A stretch of DNA of 64,000 bases, taken from contig JACAAK010000024.1 of the NCBI GenBank assembly GCA_025093985.1, forward strand, positions 1 through 64,000, in the 5' to 3' direction. Both the position numbers and the translations under genes were made by a program. The notes beneath the pieces were generated by a model. The model was not told the origin of the DNA, ran no database searches, and saw nothing but the letters and a program-made list of their open reading frames with translations. This stretch comes from Calvatia gigantea (taxonomy: Eukaryota; Basidiomycota; Agaricomycetes; Agaricales; Lycoperdaceae). Below, piece after piece: positions 11,105 through 22,100 of this stretch. Positions within the stretch are counted from its first letter, which is position 1. Each line of letters opens with the position of its first letter.

Positions 11105-11705
11105 TCGTTGAAGGGGCCAATTATCCTAGGAGTTAAAACAGTGTAGAACAGTTTTTGTCCGTCATTTGTGTCTTGCCAATCCTATGAGTCTGGTCACTCA
11201 GCCTAACCTGCCTGGCCCTCCGATTCTTCGTAGTTCTACACTTGGCACATTAAGCTCATTTGCGTTGAGCCGAAAGATCCAAGATTCACAGATCGTACCT
11301 TTTTTACATTTTTGGAAATTATGCATAACTAAAGTAGCCGAGGCAAGTGACAACATCAACAAACAACGCTCACATCGGCTGGCCACCGCCCTGGAGTTTA
11401 GCCTCCTGATGTGATCGGTACGTCTCATCAGAACCAGTTTTGGTTCCAGTCACGAAAATGGATGTTCTCACAATCCCGCAAGGCCTCAGAGTCGGTATCT
11501 CCACAACCCAAGCTTCACGTGGTCTCTCAGCTTTCTTTGGATTAAGGAAATTTTCGTTGTGTCATAGCTCAGCCAGCTCATCCCCCTTCCCCTAGACCTA
11601 CGAGTCAAAGGCTCCTGGGATCGTACCCTCCGCTTCTAGGGACCCAGCGCTCCTGACAAACCGCCAAAACGCCCACTCGCTCATAAAACACTCCTACAGG
11701 TTCAG
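11105..11705 (+). pseudogene. 3' flank of copy D with BUB3-like scrap
   Basis: After the gene flank, bases about 11,590-11,700 read GSWDRTLRF, stop, GPSAP in one frame. This is a clear relic of the second WD repeat of Bub3 with the tryptophan codon changed to a stop. The rest of BUB3 is missing because the next block (11,706) replaces it. Confidence 0.55.
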
Positions 11706-12830
11706 CCACATAAGTCTCACCCCCGTCATTACTATAGGAATATGACAGCGAAGCAGCGATCGATTAAATTTTGAGGAAGATGTTAAGGTGTGTTTCGATT
11801 GGTTTCTATTTCTTCCTCCGTTTCACCTTATTTTCAGCCCAATGAACGGCCACCAAGCTAGATATGTTCTACGGCGCTCAGTATATCCAGAGCGCAAACT
11901 GTTTATTTTCGCCAGTTGGCCGAAAAACGTCCACTGCGATACGGGCGCACGGCAGTTGTATGAAAGAATAATATTCAATCGTATGTCGACCGGTTCCATC
12001 CCAGCTCGCTTCAATACAAACCAACGCGTCGATGCGCGATCTAGTTTCAAAACTGGTCCCACATATAAGTACCATGGCATCTCCACATGACCCATGCACC
12101 GTTCGATGTGACCCAGTCAATTAATTTCCTCTTATTATGGAGTTGTGTAGCTTTTTATCCCCGAAGGCGTGACCTTATGTTGGTATTCCTCCTCTCCCTC
12201 AGTCCTAAAACCGTAAGTTGGACAAATTTTGTTAGAGTATTCCCGACCTAGGGAAAGCCTATCAAGAAAATGCTTGCCTGAAGATTTTGATGAGGCAATG
12301 AGCTCGTCACTCCAGCATCCTCACTGACGATTCCATGCCCCGGCAAGACTTGACACCGTCAGTTACTGCGTCCACTTAATTCGGCAGGATTGCGAGTAGG
12401 CCTCTGGGGGGCGACTAGTAAACGGACAATCTTAAAATTGGATGGTCAAACCTGCACGTGCTACACGGCGCAGCCTGCAAGGACACGTAGTACACGAAAA
12501 TGCGAGGACCAGTGGCGAAGTCATTGATCCAGTCAATTTCGCACACGCTCTATAACCTCCTCCGAGTCCTGTGACGTTCGACAGATCCTGCAGTCGAATC
12601 CGCCGCAATGGCGTTATGATCGAGGCAGGGGTGCGGACGAACCCGGATATTCAATTGGTTGACTTGTACATTTGTCAACTCCACGGTGGTTCGATGGCCC
12701 CTCTCCCCCCACGGTTTACAGTGAGAACGGTGGCGAGAGGGGTGGAATAAATGAGTAAATAGAAATGGTCAAAGGTTGATGCTCACGAAAATCCTGGATA
12801 GCGACAACAACACGCTGCTCAATACTACCA
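11706..12830. repeat. Two duplicated non-coding blocks
   Basis: Bases 11,706-12,045 pair with 3,546-3,930 and 12,305-12,828 pair with 4,105-4,610. Between them (12,046-12,304) no gene is recognised. The frames on both strands carry no known motif. Confidence 0.5.
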
Positions 12831-12912
12831 ACTCACAGTACAACAATGTATACATCTTCTGTTACATCAACACATACACAACAATCGGAACATACAATTC
12901 ACGTGTGATCAC

Positions 12913-13439
12913 TTAAGCAGGAAGGAACAACCACCTCTGGGTCGCGGCACCTTGCTGGATAGTGTCGACGATGGCATTGATACCGGGGTAGACGTTGCCA
13001 TTCTTGCCCCAGATGCAAAGACTGTTGTCGAACTCGGAAACGAGCCTGTACTGGTCGTATTTCCATTTCTGGTTGGCATTGTTGTTGCTCCTTTTCTCGA
13101 CCTGGACTAGCTCGGTACCAGGCTTCATCTTTCCATCGACTGTGGAACCACGATCTTAACTCAATAACGGCACAACGCCATCATAGGCACTTACTGAGGG
13201 GGGCCTCGAGGACATAGCCAGAGGCACGGTTAATGAGGAAACCGTCCTCGTACTTCCAGAGTTGATTGTCAACACCTGAAAGTTTTTTCTCCCAGATGAT
13301 AATCTTGGACTCGGGCTGAGGTCACGAAGTATGTCAGTGCCGGTAAACATGCCATTGAGAGAAGAACTCGGACCTCTTTGCTGGGGGAATCGAGGACACT
13401 AGTGGTGACGGCGTTGGCGACGAATTGGTAGGAAGACAT
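12913..13439 (-). CDS. Ricin-B-like (beta-trefoil) lectin, copy 1
   Basis: Three exons: 13,439-13,374, 13,315-13,195 and 13,139-12,913. The introns are 58 and 55 nt, both GT-AG, the first with a CTGAC branch site. They give 137 residues. Three QxW-type repeats close the trefoil lobes: NQLW, NQKW and TQRW. Each is preceded by a short YxF/YxL strand and a VLD, VLE or LCIW turn, as in RicinB_lectin_2 domains. There is no signal peptide, fitting the cytoplasmic 15-kDa mushroom lectins of this class. Several of those bind fungal-feeder glycans and act in defence against nematodes or insects; that role is inference here. The start codon follows a TATA box and is shared with copy 2. All splice sites are needed to keep the frame, and the paralogue supports them. 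Confidence 0.85.
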
Positions 13440-13472
13440 TTTTGCTGGAGGACTTGGAGAGTAGGTCCTCCG

Positions 13473-13481
13473 TTATTTATA
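13473..13481 (-). promoter_or_regulatory. TATA box of lectin copy 1
   Basis: On the minus strand the sequence reads TATAAATAACGGAGGA, 34 nt before the ATG. The same arrangement, TATAAACAACGGAAGA, precedes copy 2, so the element was duplicated with the gene and is likely functional. Confidence 0.6.
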
Positions 13482-14285
13482 CGAAAATTATATGGTACCC
13501 CAGTCATTCCTGGTGTCCACTTGACCTCCCTCACCCATTTTTTTTTGTCCGGTGTTTTCGGTTCCTATTGGATCTCAACGCCGCACGCCAAGTTACTGGT
13601 CGTGCATAACGATATTGTAAGTCCGATTTGGAGGAATTTTCGCACTGAGTGGAGCTTGGGGCAAAGGGGAATGCGTAAATCGAAGCAAGGAGGGAGTGAA
13701 ATTGAACATCTATGTCAATCCAGCTGAAAGCTCGAATGATCGGTGTACGAAGTTGGAGGGCGTCGAAGGGAACGCGGCGGTGATCAGTCATCTCGAAGCC
13801 CTCAAGTATCCAATGGAGCCGAATGGTGCGTCCCGTACTTGGTATAATGAGGGTCTTGTGGCAGTACTGGGGTGTATTGGTTGATGTAACGATAATGGCA
13901 GGAAGCATGGTGAAACTCAGGTAAACGGTGACAGGACAGTTTCAACATGATTACAATCATGCCTCCCCTAACGTCTCCTAGCCCTGTACGCTGAACATTC
14001 GAGCTTTCAACTTGATGGACAGGAAGCTCAATGCCATCTTCTCTTTGCTCCGACGTACGCGTTCCCATTCTACCGGGTGGCCTTGGACTCATCGATGTAA
14101 TATTACTACTCCAAATCACACTCATGGCACTAGTGGTGCACCACCGCCAACTGCGCATGCGTCAAAAAGGACAAGAAGAAATCCACCACACAAGCACCGG
14201 AAAGAAATGAAAAACACGAGGGAGGTCAGATAACGAGTATACACCAGAAACGCTGGCGGACTGTACACATGTATAGCCCAACACC

Positions 14286-14291
14286 TATAAA
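14286..14291 (+). promoter_or_regulatory. TATA box of lectin copy 2
   Basis: TATAAACAACGGAAGA begins 55 nt before the ATG at 14,341. It matches the promoter of copy 1, including the ACGGA that follows and the TTAGCAAA or CAGCAAAA just before the start codon. Confidence 0.6.
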
Positions 14292-14340
14292 CAACGGAAG
14301 ATACTACCGCCCCCCCTCCCCCAACAAGTCCTTTAGCAAA

Positions 14341-14874
14341 ATGGCTTCCTACCAATTCGTCTCCAACGCAGTTACCACCAGCGTCCTCGACGCCACCAGC
14401 AGACAGGTCGAGTTCCTCTCTCACTGGCGCGTTCACCGACACTGACATACTTGATGACCACAGCCCGAGTCCAAGGTCATTATCTGGGAACAAAAGTCCT
14501 CAGACGTCGACAACCAGCTCTGGAAGTTTGAGGACGGTTTCCTCATTAACCGAGCCTCCGGCTATGTCCTCGAGGCCCCCATCAGTGAGTTGTTAATATG
14601 TAGTCGTGTTGTGTCGTCATTGAGTTAACATCATGATGGTTACACAGTCGACGGGAAATTGAAGCCCGGCACCGAGTTGATCCAAGCCGAGAAAAGGAGC
14701 ACGAACAACCTCAACCAGAAGTGGCAATACGACCAGTACAGGCTCGTTTCCGAGTTCGACGACAGCCTTTGTATCTGGGGCAAGAATGGTAATGTCTATC
14801 CTGGCATCTATAGCATCGTCGACACCATCCAGCAGCGAGCCCCGACCCAGAGGTGGTTGTTCCTTCCTGCTTAA
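14341..14874 (+). CDS. Ricin-B-like (beta-trefoil) lectin, copy 2
   Basis: Three exons: 14,341-14,406, 14,464-14,584 and 14,648-14,874. Their lengths (66, 121 and 227 nt) are identical to those of copy 1, giving 137 residues. Introns are 57 and 63 nt, GT-AG. The QxW repeats NQLW, NQKW and TQRW are conserved, as is LCIWGKNGNVYPG in the third lobe. Differences from copy 1 are mostly conservative and the introns have diverged more than the exons, so the protein seems under selection. Head-to-head orientation with copy 1 makes an inverted duplication whose 3' ends also share about 60 bp of flank. Intracellular carbohydrate binding is the expected role. Confidence 0.85.
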
Positions 14875-16440
14875 GTGATGGATTACACCGATTACGAGCG
14901 AATTGTATGTTACAGTTGTTGTGTATCTCAGAGAGAATGTATTGCTGTACGAGCAGATAGTGGTGAATAACGTGTTCCTTTACAATGTTTTTGTGTGCTT
15001 CGAATGCAACCAGCCGAACCCGTTTGAAGTCCTGATACCCTTTTGACTTGTGGTCAGTCGCGAACGTTTGGACCATCTCTCATTCTGTGATTAATCTCGA
15101 CGTTCAGCTAGTTATAATATGCAATAGACTAGGTTGTCGCCACCCCAGAACCATTTTGTGATCCGAATATCCCCATACTCAAAAACTAAACCTTGCACGA
15201 ATCAGTTCCGCACACCGTACTACGAGCCCGAGCTAAGGTAGGAGGAAAGCACACTTGTCTCCACTTTTGTTGGTGAACAGGGGAGATTAGGTAAGCAAAT
15301 CAGGTGAGCAACGAGGGCGTGGGAGGTAGCAACAAATATTCGCCTGAAGCCGTGATATTTTGAGCGACTGTGGTGAGCGTCGGAATGGAGGTAGGAGCGA
15401 ATTAGGGGGCGGTCAGTTGGACCGTTGGAATACTGAGCTGCGAAACGAGCGGGTGTTGTCAATGAAACTAGATTTACGCGTTGCGGGAAGCGCACATTTT
15501 GGGGGTAGATTAGGAGAGGAGGGATTTTGAGGTGAATGCTGGGTGATTTTGAGACCGATGCCAACCAACTAACTTCTTTTCAACGCAACCCGGACATACC
15601 TTAACCTCTTCCTCGGGTTCACATTGCCTTGTCCATCGGGTATACGTGCGAAAGGACGTGTTGTATGTTTTGTGAAGGATATACGCTGCTGGGTGTGCGA
15701 GAACGCGTTTCAGTTGTTGTGAGAGAGGCGAGGGCACGGACACGATATGTAAGGGTGCGACCAACGTAGCTGGGGCAGTCGGCACATGTGGTGGGTAGAG
15801 AGGGTTCGGTGGGTTCGGGGCGGGAGTGCCGGGTCCTAGAGGCGGATGGTACGATCATAAGAGCCTTTCACTTGCAAGGCTAGGGGAAGGGGAATAGCCG
15901 GATTGATTGGGCCAGGAAATGACAAAATCGAAATTTGCTCCAGTATGTGAATAGTTGAGGTGGGCTTGGGTACCTGGGTAGCGAGAGTACTGACTTGGGG
16001 TAATACGCCCTTTCGTGACTCGAGACGTTGCGCTCAACATTGTTCCTCGGGTAAGTCTGGTGGTTCATTCGCGTTGAGGTAGAAAGACGGAAATATGTGG
16101 GGATAAAGGTGTTATTTGTTGATGTTATTGTCCGCCCACATTGGACAGTTCTAGGTGATTTCCTAAAATGTCAAGGAGGTACAATCTCCGAATCAAGATC
16201 TGGGAGTGTTCAATGGGTGGCGGTGTCAACACGTGTCTGGCACCAATATTGTCGACGATCGCTGATATTTATGACCGAGTAACACATATGGGGATGTTTG
16301 TAATGCATCACACAGTGGAAACTGAGCTATAAAAAGATCCCTCGACCGCTGTCGGTTGGGGCTTCTATCATACATAGAACAAACATGGCAAATTACCCAC
16401 GCAAAGGAACGTTAGATGTTTGTGAGCCTTCTCGAGAGGA
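14875..16440. other. No recognisable gene
   Basis: The first 70 bases resemble the 3' flank of lectin copy 1 in inverted orientation. Minus-strand open frames at 15,220-16,068 are rich in S, P, T and R and carry no family motif. Nothing else is supported here. Confidence 0.4.
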
Positions 16441-17337
16441 GAGATGGCCAGTATGTCTTCCCCGCAATAGTCAGCAGACGTGCACCGACATTGATTTTCT
16501 CCAGACGATCACAACACAACCACACTGCCATCTCCCCCATTTGACAACATCTCACCCGTGCATTATGCAACAACACACTCAAACCATCTCCTTGTCCCGT
16601 CTTGGTGCACAGTACGTCGTATACATCTGCCACTTTCACAAACCGAGGCTAATGAAGAACAGATAGCCAGGTATTGTGATACATCGAATACTTCGTCAGG
16701 AATGAAAGTCAAGTTCGACCATCACGATGCTGTCCTCGCCTGTACTCTTCTCGATGACGCGCATGGCTACTCTGGAGGATTGAAATGCCCCTATCCACGA
16801 CCTAGTCACGCGGATTAAGACACAGCGGCCACTACATCTAGTCTCGTTTTCTAACTCCCTCCACATCTTCAATAATCACAAGCTTCTGGGACCATGCCCT
16901 CCACTTCTGGTACCCCCAACTCTCCTCCCAAACTGCCCAAGTGCACACCGGGCCAACACCCTGACCACACCTTCGTCGTCATTATGGCCTCTCATTTCTT
17001 CCACATCTCCGACACCAGGAACATGTCCCATCCCAACCCAACAATGCGAAGTGACTCCCCCCTAAAATACATGACACGCTCTCTTCCCCGTGCGTTCCTG
17101 ATGGGCTGGGGTTCTACTGAAGGGGGGATCACCGTAGAATATTCCGGTCCGACGTCGAACGTGCAGGAGAAGAAGTATACGTTCAAGTGTCACAGGTAGA
17201 CGATTGATGATGTGGAACACGTCTGGCCTGTTAACGTACTTGACTTCCATATGGTGTATAACACATTCCCATCCGCGAATTTGGACGGAACGGTGTTGAT
17301 TTGGGATCATAAAGCTAATACTGCCATGCACAAATGA
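16441..17337 (+). pseudogene. BUB3: BUB3-like spindle checkpoint WD40 pseudogene
   Basis: Segments follow the order of Bub3, a seven-bladed WD40 protein of the mitotic checkpoint that carries Bub1/Mad3 to kinetochores. PSPPFDNISPVHYA and HLLVPSW lie at 16,529-16,600. KFDHHDAVLACT and DDAHGYSGGL lie at 16,711-16,785. A decayed SWDRTLRFWDP is at about 16,880-16,905, and MASHFFHISDTRNM is at 16,985-17,026. LKYMTRSLP, GGITVEYSGP and KKYTFKCHR end at 17,196. IDDVEHVWPVNVLDFH and DGTVLIWDHKA end near 17,325. A TAG at 17,197-17,199 sits where the family has glutamine, a C-to-T change. Other frameshifts separate the segments. It is a clear pseudogene, and the best copy of the piece scattered in 1-11,700. 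Confidence 0.75.
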
Positions 17338-17558
17338 CCGGCAAACAAATACCACCCAGGCTACATATCACCAGATATTACCCCATGTCTCTCCAATGCC
17401 AAACTTACCCATGTACCTCCTTATTGTAAAAGGTGCTCCCTAGTAGAACCAGCATCAAACCTAGTATTTCGAGTCATGAAAAACTGATGTTCTTGTGACT
17501 ACTGACCACTGGAAAGTTATGTTGGACATGGTGCCATCTTCACCACCCACTCTTTGTA
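17338..17558. other. Non-coding junction before the retrotransposon block
   Basis: Bases 17,465-17,500 repeat a segment also found near 7,270 and 11,440 (TTTCGAGTCATGAAAA and relatives). The host array therefore continues to about 17,558, where gypsy sequence begins. No gene is seen. Confidence 0.5.
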
Positions 17559-17792
17559 TTATGAAACAACAGAGGGCATTGACTTCCTCTTTCATGGAAA
17601 CTGTGGTTTCTTCGTCCATGGGGGTATCCGCGTAGGTTGGTGGCATAGAGTTAACAGTGTCATGTAGTTCGGAGAGGGTGCTGTGAATCCTGTTGACCAA
17701 GGTGTTGATGTCAGGGTCTTTGTTTGACTTGTCTCTCCCAAGTAGTTTCATAGCTATGTTAGCAAGCTCTAAGAATATGTTGGTGATGTTGA
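17559..17792 (-). pseudogene. Gypsy third-ORF fragment
   Basis: This fragment matches the middle of the chromovirus ORF3 (SELHDTVNSMPPTYADTPMDEE), closest to the gypsy-2 copy at about 25,275-25,510. It is cut on the left by host sequence and on the right by the 3' LTR of gypsy-1, which inserted into it (flanking bases GTTGA). Confidence 0.8.
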
Positions 17793-18099
17793 TGTTACGA
17801 CCTTAGTCTGAGTAAACCTCAGGTTGCAACTTAGGCTAAGACTTGAGGGTGAGTAAGGGAAGAGAAACTAGGTGGTTAAGCATACCGAATACAGGAGTAT
17901 GTATGTATGCTTAAATACAGAAAGACCATCCAGTTGAATGGATGGAGATAACTACATGAAATACCTGATGTCAATGGTGTAGTAGTTATGAGTCAAAGCT
18001 TGGGGATCGCGCAGGCAGGAATAGATGAAACAGGTACACAGGAGAGAGGAATGTAGACGAATATAGAGAATGTGATATGACTGGTGAAAATTCACAACA
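17793..18099 (-). repeat. 3' LTR of gypsy-1
   Basis: This 307-bp LTR reads TGTTGTGAA...CGTAACA on the minus strand. It has a TATTTAAG-type box and, about 34 nt later, ATGCTTAACCA (plus-strand 17,873-17,883), the exact reverse complement of the family's primer-binding site. Confidence 0.9.
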
Positions 18100-18117
18100 A
18101 TACCCCCCAATTAGGCT

Positions 18118-19107
18118 TCATGCCTCAGGAAGCTCATTGAAGTCTCCGTTTACAACTGCGGCGGTGAGTGCTTTTTTAGTGGCAGCGATGAGAAACTTTC
18201 CTTTGTTGGAGCGCGCTAAGAAGACGGGTGAGTGGCTTCGCCCGTCTTGTCGGATAGGGACTGGGACACCATTGTATGGGAAATCGGTGGTGGTGGAGCT
18301 GTCCCAGTAGTTCTTGACTATCGAGTTCCAATAATGTTGGTCCTTTTCTTGTCCTGGCAACACAGTGTGGAATCTTGCGGGCGGGAGAAAAACCGATATG
18401 AGTTGTGGTGGTGTGATGGTTTTAATGAAGTGACGGAGGGCATTGACTTCTTCTTTCATTGAAACTATGGTTTCCTCATCCATAGGGGTATCAGCGCGGG
18501 TCGGTGGTGTGGGGTTGACAGTGTCATGTAGTTCGGACAGGGTGATGTGGATTCTATCAACCAAGGTATTGATGTCGGGGTCTTCATTTGACTTGTCTCT
18601 TCTGAGTAACTTCATGGCTATGTCGGCGAGCTCTAGAAATATGTTGGCGATGTCGAGGTGATTGAAGATCTCAAGGCCCAAATCAATTCGGCTTTGGAGT
18701 CCTTGGATGTGATCTTTTTCGTTAGGGGTGAGGGTGGACTGTTCTAGTACTCGGAAGATGGTGGGGATATGCTGGTTGGTGGAGGAGGAGGTGTTGGTGA
18801 ATCTGGCATACATATTGGCAAAGGTAATACATGCGGTGGCGAGGGTAATGTGCCGGTTTACTACTAATCATTTGTTCTGGGTGGTAATGTTCTCAGTTTC
18901 GCTGTTGGTTGCCTTGTCGACGTCTTTGAGCAAGGCTTCAAGGAGTCCTTGTGCAGGGGATGGTGTTTTAGCGAGATTGAAGCAAGTTCCCTGGGGAGCA
19001 GGTGCTCGGCTGTTACCTGGCTCGGGGAACAGAAGAGAGGAGATTCTGGTGGGGGTGGGATGGACAAGGGAGTCGATAGTGATGCGGTTAGATTAGGAGG
19101 CAGGCAT
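18118..19107 (-). pseudogene. Gypsy-1 ORF3, unknown function
   Basis: The frame starts at an ATG six nucleotides after the pol stop and ends just before the polypurine tract. A TAA a few codons in (MPAS then stop) and other changes break the N-terminal third. The last 231 codons are open from 18,813. The intact part is mostly polar and probably helical (DHIQGLQSRIDLGLEIF, ELADIAMKLLRRDK), followed by a TPPQLISVFLPPARFHTVLPG-like region, a HYWNSIVKNYWD motif and a C-terminal ATKKALTAAVVNGDF. No zinc finger, membrane segment or signal peptide is seen. It occupies the position of env but does not look like an envelope protein. I recognise no family. Confidence 0.7.
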
Positions 19108-19113
19108 ATTTGT

Positions 19114-22100
19114 TTAGTTCTTTTGTCTGGGTTGCTTGTTTGCTGCTTTTTTGTGTGTTCTGCCCCCTCTTTTATGGGTATCCTCCGGATGCCTTTTCAG
19201 GTAGTCTCTTATGGTGTCTTTAGCGTTTTCCAGATTGGACTCTGCTGTCCACATATCTTCTTCATTGCTGTATCCCTTCCAGTGGACCAGGAACTGATAG
19301 CTCCTTCCTCGCTTTCATCATCTGCGGATCTCGTCTACTTCATATTCCTCTTCATTGTTGATGATCACTGGGTCGGGTACTGATGGCTGTTTTTGACTCG
19401 GGAACTCCACCTGGTATACTGGTGTCAGGAGCTGTTCATTGAACACATCATGGATGGCCCATCCATCCAGCAGTTTCAGCTGATATGCTGCTTCTTCTAT
19501 CTTCTCCTTAATAAGGAAAGGCCCATACCATTTTTGGCCTAGCTTCTTTGATGATTGATTGGTATGGATATTGGTGTTCTCTAGCCATACTTTATCTCCT
19601 GTTTGGTAAGTGTTGGTGTGGGTTCTGCTGCGGTCGTGTTGCTGTTTCATCTTTTCTTGATATGTCTGTAGTGCTGATGAGGCATTATCTCAGGCACACT
19701 GTAGTTGTTCCAGGAATGCTGTGGCGACAGGGTTGTTTGTTATTGGCTCGTTTTTTCCTTTCCATGGATTCCTTCCATAATTTAGGAAAAATGGTGTTTC
19801 CTGTGTTCCTCCATGTCGTTTGTCATTGTACTGAAACTCTGCGATGGGGAGCCATTCCGCCCAGTCATCCTGGTCATAGTTGCAGTACAGGCGGATATAG
19901 GTCTCCACTTCTCTGTTGATGCGCTCGGTTTGACTGTCTGTTTGCGGGTGATATGCAGTTGATAGATTTCGTTTGATGCCGAGCCCTTTAAACAGCTCCT
20001 TGGTGAATTCTGATGCAAATTGAGGTCCTCGGTCACTAAGCACTTTCCTCGGCAGTCCATGTAGCTTCCATATTTCATCCCGGTATATCCTTGCAACGTC
20101 TTTAGACGATGCGTCTGTGGTTGTTGCTGAGAGGTGTATCATTTTTGTGAAGCAATCCACAATGACTAGTATTGCGTCCTTTCCTTTAGACTCTGGCAGT
20201 GGTCTGATCATGTTGACACTAATTTCTTTCCAGGGCCCATTTGGTATTGGAAGGGGATGTAGTGGCGATTTGAGCGGTATCGTTCTAGGTTTGGCCTTTT
20301 GACAGGCTTGACATCCCCAGATATACTTCTTGATGTCTTTTCGTATTGATGGCCACCAGTAGTCTCGGCTGATTGATTCCGTCATCCTGTGTTGTCCTGG
20401 GTGTCCTGTGTCTGGGGTATCGTGGTACTGTATTAGGATTTCTTCTCGTAGTTTCTAATCAGGTGGAACGTATGCACTATTCTGCTTGTAGATTATTCCA
20501 CTGTCCTCAGTGAGTTGGGACCCTTGCTTCTTCAGCTCAGTTAGGACTACTGTCTCCCACTGGGTCCAGTTTCAAATTCGCTCTAGGAAGTTAGGTTCAA
20601 TGAATAGTTCTGCTCGTAGGAGTACTGTGTTGTCTGTGCCCTTCGTCTGTAGCCAGCTTTCTCAAATCATGGTGACTAGTTTATCTTCTTGCTCTTCTGG
20701 CATTTGGTGGATGCGGGACAGAAGGTCAGCTTTCGTGTTTGTCTTTCCTGGTATGTGTTGTAGTGTGAAGTCGTAGTCTTGTAGTCGCAGATACCACCGT
20801 GCTTGTCGCCCGTTTAGTTTTTGTGGTTCTCGGTAATACTTTAGGTTTTCATGGTCCATCCAGATCTTGAATCATTCTTCGGCATCTAAGAGGTAGTGTC
20901 TCCATTCCTTTAGGGCATGGACAATGGCCAGCAGTTCCTTGTCATATATTTCATAGTTCCATTCTGCCGGTGACAGGGTTCGTGATGTGAAGGCGATGGA
21001 ATGCCATTTTTCTTCTTGTAATTGTGAGAGTACCCCTCCTAGCGCATAATCTGATGCATCGACTTCTACTCTGAATTGGCCGTGCCTTTGTGGTAGTGTC
21101 AGGACCAGTTCCTCAGTGATGTATTTCTTGAGTTGATTGAACGAGTCCTGGTGCTCTTGTGTCCATTCCCATGTGGCTGCTCCTTTGAGCTTGTTTAGGG
21201 GTCCTGCAACCGTGCTAAAGTTTTTGATGAAGTGTCGGTAATAGTTTGCAAACCCCAAGAACCTCCCTACTCCCTTGGTGTTTTTGGGTTCAGGCCATTC
21301 TCATACTGATTTTACTTTGTCTTCTTCCATTTCGATCCGTCCATGTCCTACTTTAACTCCTAGCATGGGGATCTCTTCTGCATTGAAAATGCACTTGGTC
21401 CATTTGAAGCATAGATTATACTGGGCTGCTCGTTCCAGAAATCATACTGTCTGTTCCTTTAGTTGCTCCTTGGTATCTCCCGGGATGGCAAAGTCATCCA
21501 TGTAGTTTACAATGTCCCCGTTTTGTAAGAGGTCATGGAAGATGCTTGTCATCATTCTGGAGAATGTTCCTGGCAAGTTGCTTAGACCAAAGTACATGAC
21601 CATAGGTTCGAAGAGCCCTTCATTGGTGAGGAAGGCCGCCTTCCACTCATCTCCCTCTTTGATCCTGACATTGTTGTATTCCCAGATGATGTCCAGTTTG
21701 TTGAAGTATTTGGCTTTTCCAAGTTTGTCAATCACTTCACCAATTCTTGGCAACAGAGTTTTATCTTTGATGACCATGTTGTTTAGACGTCTATAGTCCT
21801 GGATCAGCCTTTTGGACCTGTCTTTCTTCAGGATGAAGAATGTTGGTGCTGCATATGGGGATTTTGATGGTCGTATTCATCCCAATTCTAGGTTTTCCTT
21901 GATGAATGACTTGAGTTCGTCCTGTTCTTTAACCATCATGTTATATGTTCCCACACTTATTTCTTTTGGGGCATCTTCCATTAGGACTATCTCGTGGTCC
22001 CATTCAGTTCGTTCTGGGAGCTTATTGAACGTCGTTTTGTTGAATAAGTGCGTGAATGGCTGTATATAGTCTGGAAGGTCCTCCAGTTTGGTCGGGTCTG

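Larger units (their letters stand above)
1..12830. repeat. Decayed, shuffled duplication array (DUF6699-like gene plus BUB3 remnants)
   Basis: Several blocks recur at DNA level. The DUF6699-like exon appears at 174-722, 4,624-5,171, 6,370-6,922 and 10,556-11,104, with a tail at 9,490-9,564. BUB3-derived pieces appear near 1,190-1,590, 7,400-7,615, 8,731-8,790 and 11,590-11,700. Non-coding blocks pair 1,620-1,870 with 7,640-7,900, 2,840-3,545 with 9,752-10,444, 3,546-3,930 with 11,706-12,045, and 4,105-4,610 with 12,305-12,828. Block order differs between units, so tandem duplication was followed by deletion and rearrangement. The repeats are clear by eye; exact block ends are approximate. Confidence 0.8.
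13440..14340. other. Shared upstream region of the divergent lectin pair
   Basis: About 900 bp separate the two start codons. Only the first 60 bases on each side (TATA box to ATG) are visibly homologous. The middle shows no recognisable gene; the open frames of 100-125 codons have no family motif. It may act as a bidirectional promoter. Confidence 0.45.

Noticed and set aside
13531..13908. 125-codon minus-strand frame between the lectins
   Set aside because: No recognisable motif and no duplicate in the window. Long enough to arise by chance, so left as intergenic.
14122..14493. 123-codon minus-strand open frame over the lectin start
   Set aside because: It is antisense to lectin copy 2 exons and promoter. 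The lectin has paralogue-supported exons and QxW motifs.
18118..19107. ORF3 as an envelope gene
   Set aside because: The position fits env, but there is no signal peptide, transmembrane segment, cysteine pattern or cleavage site in any of the copies.
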